The notes under the pieces are model-generated. The model was not told the origin of the DNA. It did not search any database and saw nothing but the letters and a program-made list of their open reading frames with translations. This document shows, piece after piece, positions 37,906 through 49,307 of a DNA stretch of 64,000 nt. Location: NCBI GenBank assembly GCA_963556255.1, contig OY744609.1, positions 20,290,609 to 20,354,608 on the forward strand, read 5' to 3'. Both the position numbers and the translations under genes were made by a program. The stretch comes from Allolobophora icterica. Taxonomy: Eukaryota; Annelida; Clitellata; Crassiclitellata; Lumbricidae. Position 1 is the stretch's first letter. Each line of letters begins with the position of its first letter.

Positions 37906-38039
37906 GACATACTTCGCCATAGCTGTTCTAGTATGAGGAACTGCAAGTTCAAGGTCACTCCGCCACTGGCGTTTTCTGGTGGTGCCAGACATAAAAGCGT
38001 TTATGAAAATGGCCAAATATATGCCTACCCTCCCTATAC

Positions 38040-38235
38040 ATCACCCTAAGTTCCTAACCCGTCCTACATAATTCTAACCCGTCCTACATCATTATAACCC
38101 GTCCTAAACATAATCCTAGCCCGTCCTACATCATTATAAACCGTTCAACATCATCATAACCCGTCCTGCATCATCCTAAGTTCATAGCCGGTCCTACATC
38201 ATCCTGACCTGTCCTACACCATCGTCACCCGACCT
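38040..38235. repeat. Minisatellite, ~20-bp AACCCGTCCTACATCATTAT unit
   Basis: About nine diverged copies of a CC(C)GTCCTACATCATNNTA unit in tandem. Confidence 0.95.
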
Positions 38236-38239
38236 ACAT

Positions 38240-38717
38240 CCTCCTCCTCTGGCTCTTCTATCTATCACCCAGGGTGAGAATTGTCGGGAGTGGGTGGGGG
38301 GTTCAACCCCCCTAGTCTTTCTTAGGACCCCATAGTAAAGTCTTTATTGCACACCCAAACTCCACATGAATCAAGGTCTAACCCCCCCAGTCTTTTTTCT
38401 ACAATTTTTATACTGCTATCACCCCCTCTCCGTGGCTTTCCACTCAAAACTGAAGTCTCACCTTTTCAAGAATTCCTACCCTGACACATCTGATCCTCCG
38501 CCTCCCAATTCTTCTCGCCCTAAACGACAACCGCCTTAACAGCTGATCTGCCTTGTCTCGTGATCTGGACACCCTGGAATCCGGACTCGGACCTCCTTTG
38601 GACTACTCCTTTGAAAACATCATCTGACTTGACTGCAGCGCTCGTGAATAAGCTGGTGCCTTGCGCTGGTCTTTCGAGTGGCGCTTTAGAAGTTTGGAGA
38701 TTGATTACGATTACAAC
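38240..38717 (+). pseudogene. LINE 3' end with (ATTACG)n tail, split by MITE
   Basis: Left piece CCTCCTCCTCTGGCTCTTCT..CTATCACC and right piece TTCCACTCAAAACTGAAGTC onwards are contiguous in the related copy at about 6170-6240. It ends in AGTGGCGCTTTAGAAGTTTG and GGAGATTGATTACGATTAC. Confidence 0.85.
38270..38415. mobile_element. hAT-type MITE, TSD ctatcacc
   Basis: CAGGGTGAGAATTGTCGG at the left and CTACAATTTTTATACTG at the right (imperfect TIR), with CTATCACC at 38262-38269 and 38416-38423. The flanking LINE is uninterrupted in another copy, which confirms the boundaries. Confidence 0.85.
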
Positions 38718-39324
38718 ATAAATACGCACAAAATAAGGCGCATGGGCACAATGGGCTAAAAAGGCTAAACATTTGCTAAGATTAGTCCTTGAAGACACAT
38801 TTTCTCCATATTTCATGCGCAGAACCATTCGTCACCCTAGTAGCGGTGTCAAATTTCGCAATCTACCGCAGACTACTCAACCTGGCCCACTTCGTACAGC
38901 TGGGCCCAGTTCGTATAGCCTACTACTCCATCGTACTCTGGGCGAGCCTTCCCCCCCCCCACCCATTTTCAGTTTCGGGACCACCCCCGCAGTTACGCAA
39001 CTGCCCCCCACTGTTGCCAACTGCAGTCGTGAACAAGAGCAAGTCTAAACATAGACCGTCCATTACAGACCAGTGTAGGCCTATGCGCTGTTCTGGCAGC
39101 GGCGAAGTGCGTGCGATTCGAGGTTTCACTAGAGGCCCAACGCCATACCATCGAAGTATATATAGGGGCCTTGTGGATTATGCCCGCAATATACCATATC
39201 CTACTGATCATTTTGTTATTACGCCCTACTTCGCTAGTCTCCTCTATAGGCACGAGTTTGACGCGACCTGCAGACATGATATATACTCCCTTAAGTAATA
39301 GTTTAAGGATATATTACGCATAAA

Positions 39325-39572
39325 CCAAGGCTAAAGTACAGTTATATATAGCCTAAAACACAAGCTACAGTAATATACTACAGTTTCAGGGTATACCATA
39401 TTAACATAGACAGAGACACAAAAAATTCCATACCACTTGTATATTACTCACAAACCTAGGCTACAGCACAGTTATATATAGCCTAAAACATAGGCTACAG
39501 TTATAGGCCTATACTATATTTCAGGATATACCATCTTAATACAGGCAGTTAAAGACACAAGCCTACCATACC
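39325..39572. repeat. Tandem duplication, ~133-bp unit
   Basis: AGTACAGTTATATATAGCCT (39335) recurs as AGCACAGTTATATATAGCCT (39468), followed in both by TTTCAGG(G/A)TATACCAT and ATACCACTT. Rich in TAGGCCTA-like words. Confidence 0.9.
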
Positions 39573-41127
39573 ACTTCCTGTACAGCGAAGTCGTCTGCGA
39601 GGAATAATTTTTCACCAAGTCGACGCCCACACCTCCAGACGAACAGACCGTATGCGTTATAGCCTGCAGAAACGTTTCTTATCGTCCCTGCTGCACGCCA
39701 TTCGTATCTAGTTCACCCGCGCACCACACCGACAAGGTTCCAGAATATCGATCTTTACAGCCAACGAAGGCCCAGATTATCTAGTCTAGGCATATCCTAT
39801 GCACCTCGTATACACCCAAACAAATGCCACCGGCGCGTGTAGAGTCCTCCCTCTCCGCTCCCTCCCTCCCACCTGCCTTCAGCGAACGTCGTATTTGGGT
39901 CAAAATGTCCGAAATAGGTCGTGTTATGTATATATCCGCCGTCAATCCACCGCTTCGATATGAACCCCCGAGCTTGCATGGCTCTCTCCACGCTACCGTT
40001 ATTACAGCGATTGAGGTCAAGCCGTACACATACGCGAACCACACATTGCGTATCGTACGCAAACACAATATACTTCAACAGTCCAACGACCCCGATCCTA
40101 TTCAGCCGTCTTTCTGTACAGCAGTGCGTCACAGAGCTTTCCGTTTCAAAAGACAATACACATAGAATTTATTATAGGTAGGCTGATCGCATTCGTTTGA
40201 CACTGTTCTGATGTGTATTATTATTATTCGCATATCATTATTACTGTTGCATTTATTAAAGTAGGCTACTTACCGTCTTATTTAGTTCAAAGCCTGTATT
40301 TTGCCAGTGAAGATGATTCAAGGCTCTCACACGCATGCAGTATTAGTAGACCCGCTTTGTCGTCTAGCCATCCCGAGCGAGCAGAGCGCTCTCGCTTACA
40401 CCTTTTCGACCTATTAACCTCAATTTGGCGTTATCTCTGCTCTCTGCCAACGAGCAGCATCGACTGTATTATGTACGTGTGCGCGTGTGATATTCACTGG
40501 CGCGTTTTCGCCGTGTTCTCTGTGGCAGAGCGCTGTCCATTGCAGATGACTTGGCCTCCGCGCGCCTTTCTCTTCTTGCATGCTGCGTTCCTTCGCGGTA
40601 AACTCGTATCTCCCAGATTTATTGTTCTAATGGAATAATTCGAATTTTGTTTAAAAGTGAGTAAATATAACGACGGAGGTGCGGTTAGAAATAACAGCGC
40701 AGATGATCGCATAAAACGTCATACTTTGCTGGAATGTTTATCAAACCATGCAGCGTCGCATTGCAACCACCGATCGTGATTGAAAGCCTATAAGTCGTGT
40801 CACTTAATAACACTAAACGCAATGATTGGCTACCAGTACTGTATAAAGCTTACCAACAGTATGCCGCAGTGTGCGCATTTAGAGGAGCGCAGAAAGTCTG
40901 AAACTTCCTTCGAGCCCAAAGTTCAGACTATTGTGGCTCCCAGTGAAGATACATTTTCCTAAACATTTTACTAGGTCAGAAATCTTTCCCTTCCCATCCT
41001 GCCAGCGTGCCTTCATGGAGCCAATTTAGAACCCATATTCCCATATGGGACACTATGGAGCCCATATGTTCCCACCTAATGCCCATGTAAATGCTGACAG
41101 GGTAGCTGCTTATTATAAATGTATGTA
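39573..41127. other. No gene recognised
   Basis: More GC-rich than its surroundings, with overlapping ORFs on both strands at 39781-40181 and 40213-40638. None has a recognisable domain or splice-supported partner. Could include a promoter or first exon, but I cannot support one. Confidence 0.4.
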
Positions 41128-41291
41128 GGGCTCGTCCATAAATGACGTCAGACTATTTGCCCCCTCTCGTCACAGAAGCAACAAAAATATCGCCCATTAA
41201 AGCTTATAATAATGATGGTGGTCACATAGCGTTACACAAGTCTAACCCTCCCCATCGGGACGTGACGTCATTTATGGACGCCTCGCAGCCC
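41128..41291. mobile_element. 164-bp MITE, GGGCTCGTCCATAAATGACGTC ends
   Basis: GGGCTCGTCCATAAATGACG at the left and CGTCATTTATGGACG...CAGCCC at the right are inverted. TATGTA flanks both ends (41122-41127, 41292-41297). Each end carries TGACGTCA, a perfect CRE palindrome. Short length, no coding. Confidence 0.8.
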
Positions 41292-42413
41292 TATGTAGGC
41301 CTATGCATGCATGCATGCATGCTTGCATATGTGCATGTACGTAGTACTCGTACGTATATGTAGTATAGCCTATAGGGGCCTATATGTAGGTATAATTATA
41401 TGCAGGCATGTGTGCAGACACTTAAAATGTCGCCTTTTAGGCAGGGCGTGTTTTAAGGAAAATTTATCACTGCACATGGCGAGCCCCGGAGCGCATAAAA
41501 ATCATAAATACTTATAAATTACAATTCATTTCATGCGCAAACAACGGTTAACAGGCTTTCATCACAGCACATTTAGTGTATCACTTCACGTTAAAACATC
41601 CCTGCTTTTAGGTAACTCTCAGATACGAGCCTACAATGTGAACCGCTGCCTTGTACTAAGTCCAAGTTGCAGACTGACGGAATGCAGTATTTAAAGATTC
41701 GGCGATCACGTCGACAACGGAGGCGATCGGTGCTTTGCCTTTCCATGCAATGCCCGGATGTGGTGGACGAGGTCTTCCGCCGGTGTTTATGCCGGCTGTG
41801 TAAGCGCCAAATGTGTCGACAGAGGGCGGATGGTGACTGGCAGTGTACCGGCATATCGCGCTTCTGCTGTAGCACAGAGTTCCACAAACGCATTTGCTTC
41901 TAGGCGTAAATGTAAATATTGAAATCTTGAATTCGTCAAATGTTGGTAGCACGAAACAAGAAGAATACGAAAAACAAAACAAAAAACTCAATCAGTTATG
42001 GTGTTTGAGAAAAAAAATGCATATAAAATCTGACAGCATAATTGGCACGTGAAGGCATTTCTGGAGAAATCGCAGTCTTCGGGATTACCAACAGTGTTTA
42101 ATATCATATTCATGCATGAAGCGCATTACCGATACAACACAGCTATGACTGATTTTACATATTGCTGAGTTTTAAGTGTACTTTAAGGAGTTCAGCTCAC
42201 TGTTGGTAGGGCTGACAGTTTCCATTCCATAGAGGAGAAACGGTTTGCAGACTTACAGTGGACACTAACCATCGTCTGAATTTGTGAATAAATCTCGAAT
42301 TTGTGCTAGTCAATTCATTTAAAATTGGTGGAATCAACCAGCATTGAGGAGTCGAAATATGACGATAATTATTATTAAGCTTACTATTAAAATCATTATC
42401 GTCATCATCATTA

Positions 42414-42525
42414 ATCGTAATCGTAATCTCAAATTTTCTAAAGCGCCACTGTTGAGCTAAGCGCAGAGCACCGGCTTATTCGCGAGCGCTGCGTCGTATC
42501 CGAGGGGTTGTCCAGACTTGGCTAA
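42414..42525 (-). pseudogene. LINE 3' end, (ATTACG)n tail, minus strand
   Basis: TCGTAATCGTAATCTCAAAT then AAAGCGCCACTG...GCGAGCGCTGCGTCGTATCC. It matches 56021-56130 closely. Only the 3'UTR end remains. Confidence 0.82.
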
Positions 42526-42649
42526 CTGTATACAAGTCTCTGCATTTCAGTCTTATTACCTTCAGTCCTTGCTAAGATCCAAAGACTTCCCTGTACTCAG
42601 CCTAGTCTTCTGACTATCTCATTCTGAACAATCGGTTGACAAGAACGGT

Positions 42650-42968
42650 TCTAGATATAGGCCTACGCATGCCTTATCTGCTGCTGGCTCTACACTGTGG
42701 AACTATCTTCCGACAAAAGTTCGTTCTGCAGTCTGTTTTGGGCCTTTTGGCACTCAGATCTCAACTAAAACTCGTAGTTTCCTGGACTCATTTCCTCCGT
42801 ATAAGCTGTTTCTGTGTTGTCTTGGATTCCCTTAGGGGCTTTAGACTTGACTCACTCTGGATTTTGGCTTGCACGACGACTTTGCATAGTAGCGACCATC
42901 GACTGACGTCTCCAGCATTATACACTGGCGCTATAGAAGTTCCTATATTAGATTAGACTAGATTAGTG
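42650..42968 (+). pseudogene. LINE 3' end with (ATTAG)n tail
   Basis: Encodes SAAGSTLWNYLPTKVRSAV-like text, then ends with ACACTGGCGCTATAGAAGTT and TATTAGATTAGACTAGATTA. Same terminal plan as the other LINE fragments but a different tail unit. Confidence 0.75.
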
Positions 42969-43848
42969 TCATGTATTGCACAGCGACCTCTTATATATAA
43001 CGGTATTGCACTACATAATTGCGTGGATTTGTACAATACTCACAGGACTGAAATGACGTCACTGTCATTCCCCTTAGTAACAATATTCGATCCTTAGATA
43101 CGCGATTCGCGCAATTTCAGGCTCAGCTCTAAGGACGTTATTTGAACATTAATTTCATTTAAAGACTACGTGTATGATCATTTTATCTTAGTTAATTATA
43201 TTAATTATAAGGCATTATGGGAGTTTTATCTTACCAGTGCTGTTTTCGGACTGTCATATCAGTGAGATCACTGCTTATCTGATAGAGTTTGAACGATTTG
43301 CTTGGAATTCGTCATCCCTTCTTTAGTAAAATTCTTTAGACCGGTCGCCAGATTCGGAAATCGTAAGTTGACAAAATAATTTGTATTTGTTCGAAACTTG
43401 CCTTAACTCTAGGCCTAGTTGAAACCGTTGCTTGGTAGATGTCAAACTTCATTATAATTAAGGGAAACTGATTTTAAAGCGAAAAAAGTAATTTTGACTA
43501 GTGGATTATAGTAGGGCCGGCTGAAAAGATGCTGAGATTGACAAGCAGCCAATCTTGACGTTTGTTAGACAGAGGTATTATGGGATTGCAATGCTGTGTT
43601 AGCTGTGATTGTCGACGTCATTTTATGCCATCACCAGAGAAAGGCATTATGGGAGTTGCGTTCAGTCTCATCTCTGGTGTCATCCAATGAAATATAACAT
43701 ACCTCAATGGTCTCATCCGCATTTCAAAAGCTTTGTTCTCTGGGAATCTTGGAGTAGACGACTATAAGGGGAATAAGAACTTACCGTTATATATTAAGCA
43801 TAGATATTAATTATATCTATGATATTAAGCATCGTTGTCCCGTTTGAA

Positions 43849-44398
43849 CAGTGTGATTCTCGTTAACGTTAACGATAACGAAAATGTTCGTTAACGAAGA
43901 AAAAATGATTTCGTTAACGATAACTATAACTGTAACTAAAAAATATCATTAACTATAACTATAACTATAACGAAAATAACACTAACGAAAATTCATAGTT
44001 ATTTTCGTTACAATAAATTGAATGGTTGATTGATGGAAAAGTGCAATATCGACAAACATGAGAACGTGAAAGTGCGCTAGCTACAACTAATAGCCTATGT
44101 TCGTCTTGGATGTCGATGAATATGGAGCGTTGTATATTCACAAAGTTGAATGTACCCATTCTTCATAGCCTTTCGAAGCTCTAAGCAAATTGTGTAACGC
44201 GTCTTAATATCAGTGTGATTCTCATTAACGATAACGGTAATGAAAATGTTTTCGTTAACGAAGAAAAAATGATTTCGTTAACGATAACTATAACTGTAAC
44301 TAAAAAATAATACTAACTATAACTGTAACTATAACTAAAATGAAAAACCATTAACTATAACTATAACTAAAATAAAATCTGTAAGGAGAATCACACTG
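43849..44398. mobile_element. hAT-type MITE, TSD cgtttgaa
   Basis: CAGTGTGATTCTCGTTAACG / GGAGAATCACACTG, with duplication CGTTTGAA at 43841-43848 and 44399-44406. The interior is (TAACTA)-type and CGTTAACGATAAC repeats. A second internal left end (CAGTGTGATTCTCATTAACG at 44212) suggests tandem or nested copies. Confidence 0.9.
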
Positions 44399-44680
44399 CG
44401 TTTGAACAACAATGAATGATTGACTTACATGAGATTGACGTGCCAGACGTCAACACATAGGCCCTAAATGCCGTTTAAAGTTTCGGCTTTTGAACAATAA
44501 CTGTGCTGCCGACTAGTTATTTATAAATAAAATTGCAAATTTATTGGCTGCATAAAATTGTAGGATTTATCAACGCAGTGCCGGCCTTAGGGGCGTGCGA
44601 ACCGTGCGGTCGCACGGGGCCCGCAATTTATGGGGGCCCGAAAATGTCCCAGAAAATTAACATGAACAAGAAACCCTAAT

Positions 44681-45290
44681 AGTCTAGGCTTGGAATCTCA
44701 AAATGACATTGTTAGAAGCAAATCATGTAACAATTTCCTACTCGGTGTTTCTAGACTAATTCGACCCTGCTGAAAACGAAAATAGCGGGTAGCAAGCTGG
44801 ATTTTTGGCGGTTGCATGAGAAAACAAGATGGCGGCCAAAATGGCGGCCCGTATCTTCATATGGCTATAAGTAAAGTTATGTGTGTGATGGAAACATGAT
44901 TTTAGAGTCTAAATTAACATTTTCTGGGTCAGGGAATGCGATGGAACTAAAGACACATATGTAGCACTGCCAGAAAACAAGATGGCGGACAAAATGGCGG
45001 CCAATAGCTTCAAATGGCTATAAATAAGGCCATGTATGTGATGGAAACATGATTTTAGAGTTTAAATTAACATTTTCTGGGTCAAAGAATGCAATGAAAC
45101 TAAAGACACATATGTAGCACTGCCAGGAAACAAGATGGCGGACAAAATGGCGGCCAATAGCTTCAAATGGCTATAAGTAAGGCCATGTAAGTGATGGAAA
45201 CATGATTTTAGAGTCCAAATTAACATTTTTGGCGTCAAGGAATGCGATGAAACTAAAGACACATATGTAGCACTGCCAAAAAATGAAAAG
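44681..45290. repeat. Left arm of large inverted repeat, 153-bp tandem units
   Basis: AACAAGATGGCGG(C/A)CAAAATGG starts three times at a 153-bp spacing (GAT at 44828, 44981, 45134). Each is followed by ATGGAAACATGATTTTAGAG and ACACATATGTAGCACTGCCA. The outer part continues to AGTCTAGGCTTGGAATCTC. Confidence 0.93.
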
Positions 45291-45335
45291 TAGCATGTCC
45301 AGTCAGCATTTAGCTAACAGAGGCATCACATTTAA

Positions 45336-46080
45336 TTATTGATGGACAAGCAATGGCACAAGAAATAGGGAAACTTCCGAGAGCAAAGACATTTGATGAC
45401 CTGGCAGATACGGTGGTTACACATGTGAAGAAACTTTCGATTGGCTACAAAAGGGTCGATATTGTCTTCGATCATCGATACTGGGCACTATCAGTAAAAA
45501 GTGGAACTAGACAGAAATGGTGTAAGACATTACGACCAATTTGTCGCTGTATACAGTGCGGCATAGTTGCTGGAAAATTGGCAGAATTTTCTTGCCATGC
45601 CTGAAAACAAGGCTGATCTAGCTGCATTCCTATCCATTCAGCTCTCAAGAGTCACATATGGCGATCTAGATTTGGTTGTTGCTGGTGGTTTCGTGGAAGA
45701 CCATAAGGCATTGTCTTCTGCCGGTTCTGATGTGTCTACCTTTGCAGCAACACATGAAGAAGCTGATACCAGAATAATTATGCTTGCTTCGCACCTAAAA
45801 ACCTTGGTCATTGGTTTTGTGCAAGAGATACCGACGTGATTCTGCTGTTGCTGCATCACTATCAACGCAGTAAATATGATGAGGTGTGGGTGATGGCAGG
45901 AACATCAGCAAAGCGGAAGTTCATACCAATTCACACAATTATTGTCCATGCAATTTACAGTTACATCTGGGCAAAATTGCATCAGAAGGTTTTTAAACGG
46001 TTTCCTGCTCAAGAACCATTGCTGTATAACGTATCCAAAATCCCCCTAAATCAGACCACGGGAACACCCCAAAAATGAAT
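45336..46080 (+). pseudogene. Transposon-borne PIN/XPG-like protein remnant ('HEEADTR' family)
   Basis: Frames encode LIIDGQAMAQEIGKLPRAKT, RVDIVFDHRYWALSVKSGTR, NWQNFLAMPENKADLAAFL, FAATHEEADTRIIMLASHL and ARDTDVILLLLHHY..DEVWVMAG. From memory this is a repeat-associated family in cnidarians, fish and others; the acidic motifs (VFD, EEAD, DTD) resemble a PIN/FEN nuclease fold. There are frameshifts near 45560 and 45825. Function in transposition is unproven. Confidence 0.65.
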
Positions 46081-46270
46081 TTCAAAATGGCGGATTGGAG
46101 TTTCCTAACAAATACCAATTATAATACCAAAATTTGCAGTTAGACCTGGGCAAAATTGCTTTAGAAGCTTTTTAAACGGTTTCCTGATCAGGAACCATTA
46201 CCGAATAACATATCCAAAATCCCCAAAATCAGACCACGGGAACACCCCCAAAATGATCCAATCCAATATG
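45950..46270. repeat. ~180-bp tandem duplication
   Basis: CTGGGCAAAATTGC..., TTTTTAAACGGTTTCCTG and AGACCACGGGAACACCCC occur twice, at about 45966-46070 and 46147-46255. Confidence 0.92.
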
Positions 46271-46424
46271 GCTGCCATCAACCATATTGGAAAATTTCTT
46301 GTTTTGTTTTTTAGAGTATATGCACGTGTCTGTTGTTATTCTTGTTGTGGAGGACCTGTAGTATCTGAGAGAGAAAGAAACTGATATATACTTGCGGCTA
46401 CTGTCCAGGATTCTATGCCAATTT

Positions 46425-46790
46425 ACTTGTTGGGGAGATTGAGCCTAGACTAGATCTCACCCAATGGCGTCAGGAGCCTACTCTTGCCCCACATGTTGTG
46501 GTAGATTTCATGTCTAAGATGCGGCAGATGCCAGTAGCACAATTCCCTTACCTTGGTGTGGTCATCGACACCATCATAACCTCAGCCAAATGTGAAATTC
46601 GTCCCTCAGGTACTTGCCTCCTACATTGAGATGTCTCAGCTGTTGAAGCAATGTTGTTGCAGCAGCTGGAATAAGTGTTAACATTTTTTTAGATTCTAGA
46701 CATTAAATCTACCACAATGTGTGTGGCGAGAGTAGACTCCTGACGCCATTGGGTGAGGTCCAGTCTAGGTTCAATCTCCCCAACAAGGGG
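46425..46790. repeat. ~88-bp inverted repeat inside the broken gene
   Basis: Left 46425-46512 (GGGGAGATTGAGCCTAGACT..., CAATGGCGTCAGGAGCCTAC) pairs with right 46702-46790 in reverse orientation. Both encode GEIEPRLDLTQWRQE on opposite strands, so the same coding segment is present twice, head to head. Confidence 0.9.
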
Positions 46791-47240
46791 TGACTTGTTG
46801 GTGTGAGCTGGAAGATCACCATGGAACAGTGGAGATGCTGAGAGCAAATTGTGTGTGAGCATCTCACTGAGGTCCATGCCGCGCTCCTTAGAAATGTCCA
46901 TGTTGCTATGCGCCTCTGTCATCTCCTTGGATGACAGATCGTTCTTCTCCCTCTCCATTGTTGATGGTGTCTTCTGAGGATGAAGTCATGCTAATTTTCT
47001 TGGTCTTCTCAACTAATCTCTCCTGCCTGTGTGAGCGACAGGCATGCTGGCCATTTTTAACAAAGTTGAGCAGGCGGGTAGCCACCTTTCGGTCAACATC
47101 CACCTTTGTGAGCAAGTTGAGCAGTTGGACGGGCACATTCACTGTCACCGAGTATGTATTCTCCCGCTCTAGCACAAAGTCTAACAGCTTAGAAACGTTA
47201 TGGTTGAATGCGAGACGGCGAGTGGTGCTCAATGCATACG
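46689..47240 (-). pseudogene. N-terminal part of the HEEADTR-type protein, inverted
   Basis: The minus strand encodes TTRRLAFNHNVSKLLDFVLE, VNVPVQLLNLLTKVDVDRKV and, in a second frame, HTNKSPLVGEIEPRLDLTQW and HIVVDLMS. The order suggests this is the upstream part of the protein whose C-terminal part lies on the plus strand at 45336-46080. Frame break around 46930. Confidence 0.55.
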
Positions 47241-47399
47241 TCTTAATGGTTACAGTTTCCTGCCCATTTTGCTATGTATTCTAGCTCTGTTTTTACTGTA
47301 TATCCATTGGATGCGGGTATCATGAGGTAGCTGTCATCTGCATATTTAAGTAATTTATTTCTATGGAAAACTGGTCTAAGTTTTTGACCAAGTAAACAC

Positions 47400-48085
47400 T
47401 ATTTCAGACTGGCCGCCATTTTGTCCGTCATTTTGTTTTATTGCCAATTGAAGATATTTTCCGCCATTTTGTTTTCTGGCAGTGCTGTATATGTGACTTT
47501 AGTTCCATCGCATTCCTTGACCCCAAAAATGTTAATTTGGACTCTAAAATCATGTTTCCATCACATGCATGGCCTTACTTATAGCCATTTGAAGATATTT
47601 GTCCGCCATTTTGTCCGCCATTTTGTTTTCTGGCAGTGCTACATATGTGTCTTTAGTTTCATTGCATTCTTTGACCCAGAAAATGTTAATTTAGACTCTA
47701 AAATCATGTTTCCATCACATACATGGTCTTATTTATAGCCATTTGAAGCTATTGGCCACCATTTTGTCCGCCATCTTGTTTTCTGGCAGTGCTACATATG
47801 TGTCTTTAGTTCCATCGCATTCTTTGACCCAGGAAATGTTAATTTAAACTCTAAAATCATGTTTCCATCACACACATAACTTTACTTATAGCCATATGAA
47901 GATACGGGCCGCCATTTTGGCCGCCATCTTGTTTTCTCATGCAACCGCCAAAAATCCAGCTTGCTACCCGCGATTTTCGTTTTCAGCAGGGTCGAATTAG
48001 TCTAGAAACACCGAGTAGCAAATTGTTACATGATTTGCTTCTAACAGTGATTTCTAGAGCCCTTTTTAAATTCCAAGCCTAGACT
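47400..48085. repeat. Right arm of large inverted repeat
   Basis: Reverse-complement copy of 44681-45290. CCGCCATTTTG(T)CCGCCATNTT, TGGCAGTGCTACATATGTG and CTCTAAAATCATGTTTCCAT recur at ~150-bp spacing, ending AAATTCCAAGCCTAGACT. Confidence 0.93.
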
Positions 48086-48750
48086 ATAATAACATTATTA
48101 TGGCTTCGATTAAATCTTCTCTTTTGTCAAGAAAAGTAGAAGTCAAATAGTACAAGCAGTTTAGCTTGTTTCAATATAATATATAGGCCTAATACAAGGA
48201 CTTTTTATGGGCCTAATATTACTTTCTCTATATCCAAGAATTCCCGTGACGAGAACTTCCGCCATGATTTTTAAAATGAAAACGATGAGCTGGCGATTAG
48301 GCTACAGCAAGTACCTTGATAGTGAACTTTTTTACCTTATGCTCTTAGCCTCAAGTTTAAAATTAGGCTACAGAGATAATTTATAATAATTTAAAGGGTT
48401 ATATAAATAGAAGCTGTTTTCATAGTGACGGATAATTTCTTGGATGACAAGAATATGCGTGGAGCACATGTTCGTGATTCTAGCAGATAATTTATTTCAC
48501 GTTTAGTTGGTGTGTAAAAGAGCCACAAAATGTCCAGATTTAACGTCTATAGGCCTACATAAAAGCAGACATAGTCTTATTCGCGAGTTGTACACTTTTT
48601 TCATTTCCAAGGTCGAAAATTTAGTGGTCGACTTATATATAATTATAGCCTACGCAACGTGGACTTGAACGCGAGTATATAGGCCCCCTACGGAACTTTA
48701 ATTTATTACTTTTTCTCTCTTACATTTTCAAGGAATTTATTTGTTATGGT

Positions 48751-49307
48751 CAGTGATGGGCAATAGTTAACTAAAAAGTTGCTAACTTTTAGTTTAACTA
48801 AAAAAAATTAGTTAAGGTAAAAGTTTAACTAAAAAAATTAGTTTAGTTAAAACCATAGTTTAACTAAATGTTTTTAGTTGCTAACTAAAAAGTTTAACTA
48901 AAAAAATCAGCAATATGCAACTATTTTTCCACAATGAACATTGAACACTGTCAACAAAAAACCATTTTAACACTGCATGGTTTTAGGATTAACAGCCTGT
49001 GTTTTCAAATTCATACACTACGTACAGTATGCCTGTAACTGTATGTCAGAAGAGTACACATTGCATAGTTGGAAGGTGAAATTGTCATTGACGCTCTGCA
49101 TTATTACAGTTCACTTACCTCTGTTATTGTGAAAATGCTTGTCGTAAATAGGCCTAGTTGGAAAAAAGTTGGAAAAAGTTTAACTACTTTTTTTTAGTTT
49201 AGTTAACTAATTTCGAAAATCAGTTGCCAACTTTAGTTAAACTATTTTTCTTTAGTTGGAAAATAGTTTTAGTTTAACTAAAAAAAATAGTTTAGTGCCC
49301 ATCACTG
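48751..49307. mobile_element. hAT-type MITE, TSD gttatggt
   Basis: CAGTGATGGGCAATAGTTAA / TTTAGTGCCCATCACTG, with duplication GTTATGGT at 48743-48750 and 49308-49315. Sub-terminal AGTTTAACTAAAAAA repeats in both orientations. Nested inside the 44576-49523 element. Confidence 0.93.

Noticed and set aside
38773..39298. 169-codon plus-strand ORF and its shadows
   Set aside because: Low-complexity Pro-rich translation with no recognisable family. The region also has ORFs on the other strand, typical of chance in GC-rich sequence.
41656..41991. Overlapping ORFs on both strands with Arg/Cys-rich products
   Set aside because: No domain, no splice-supported neighbours, and the two strands are mirror frames of one GC-rich patch.
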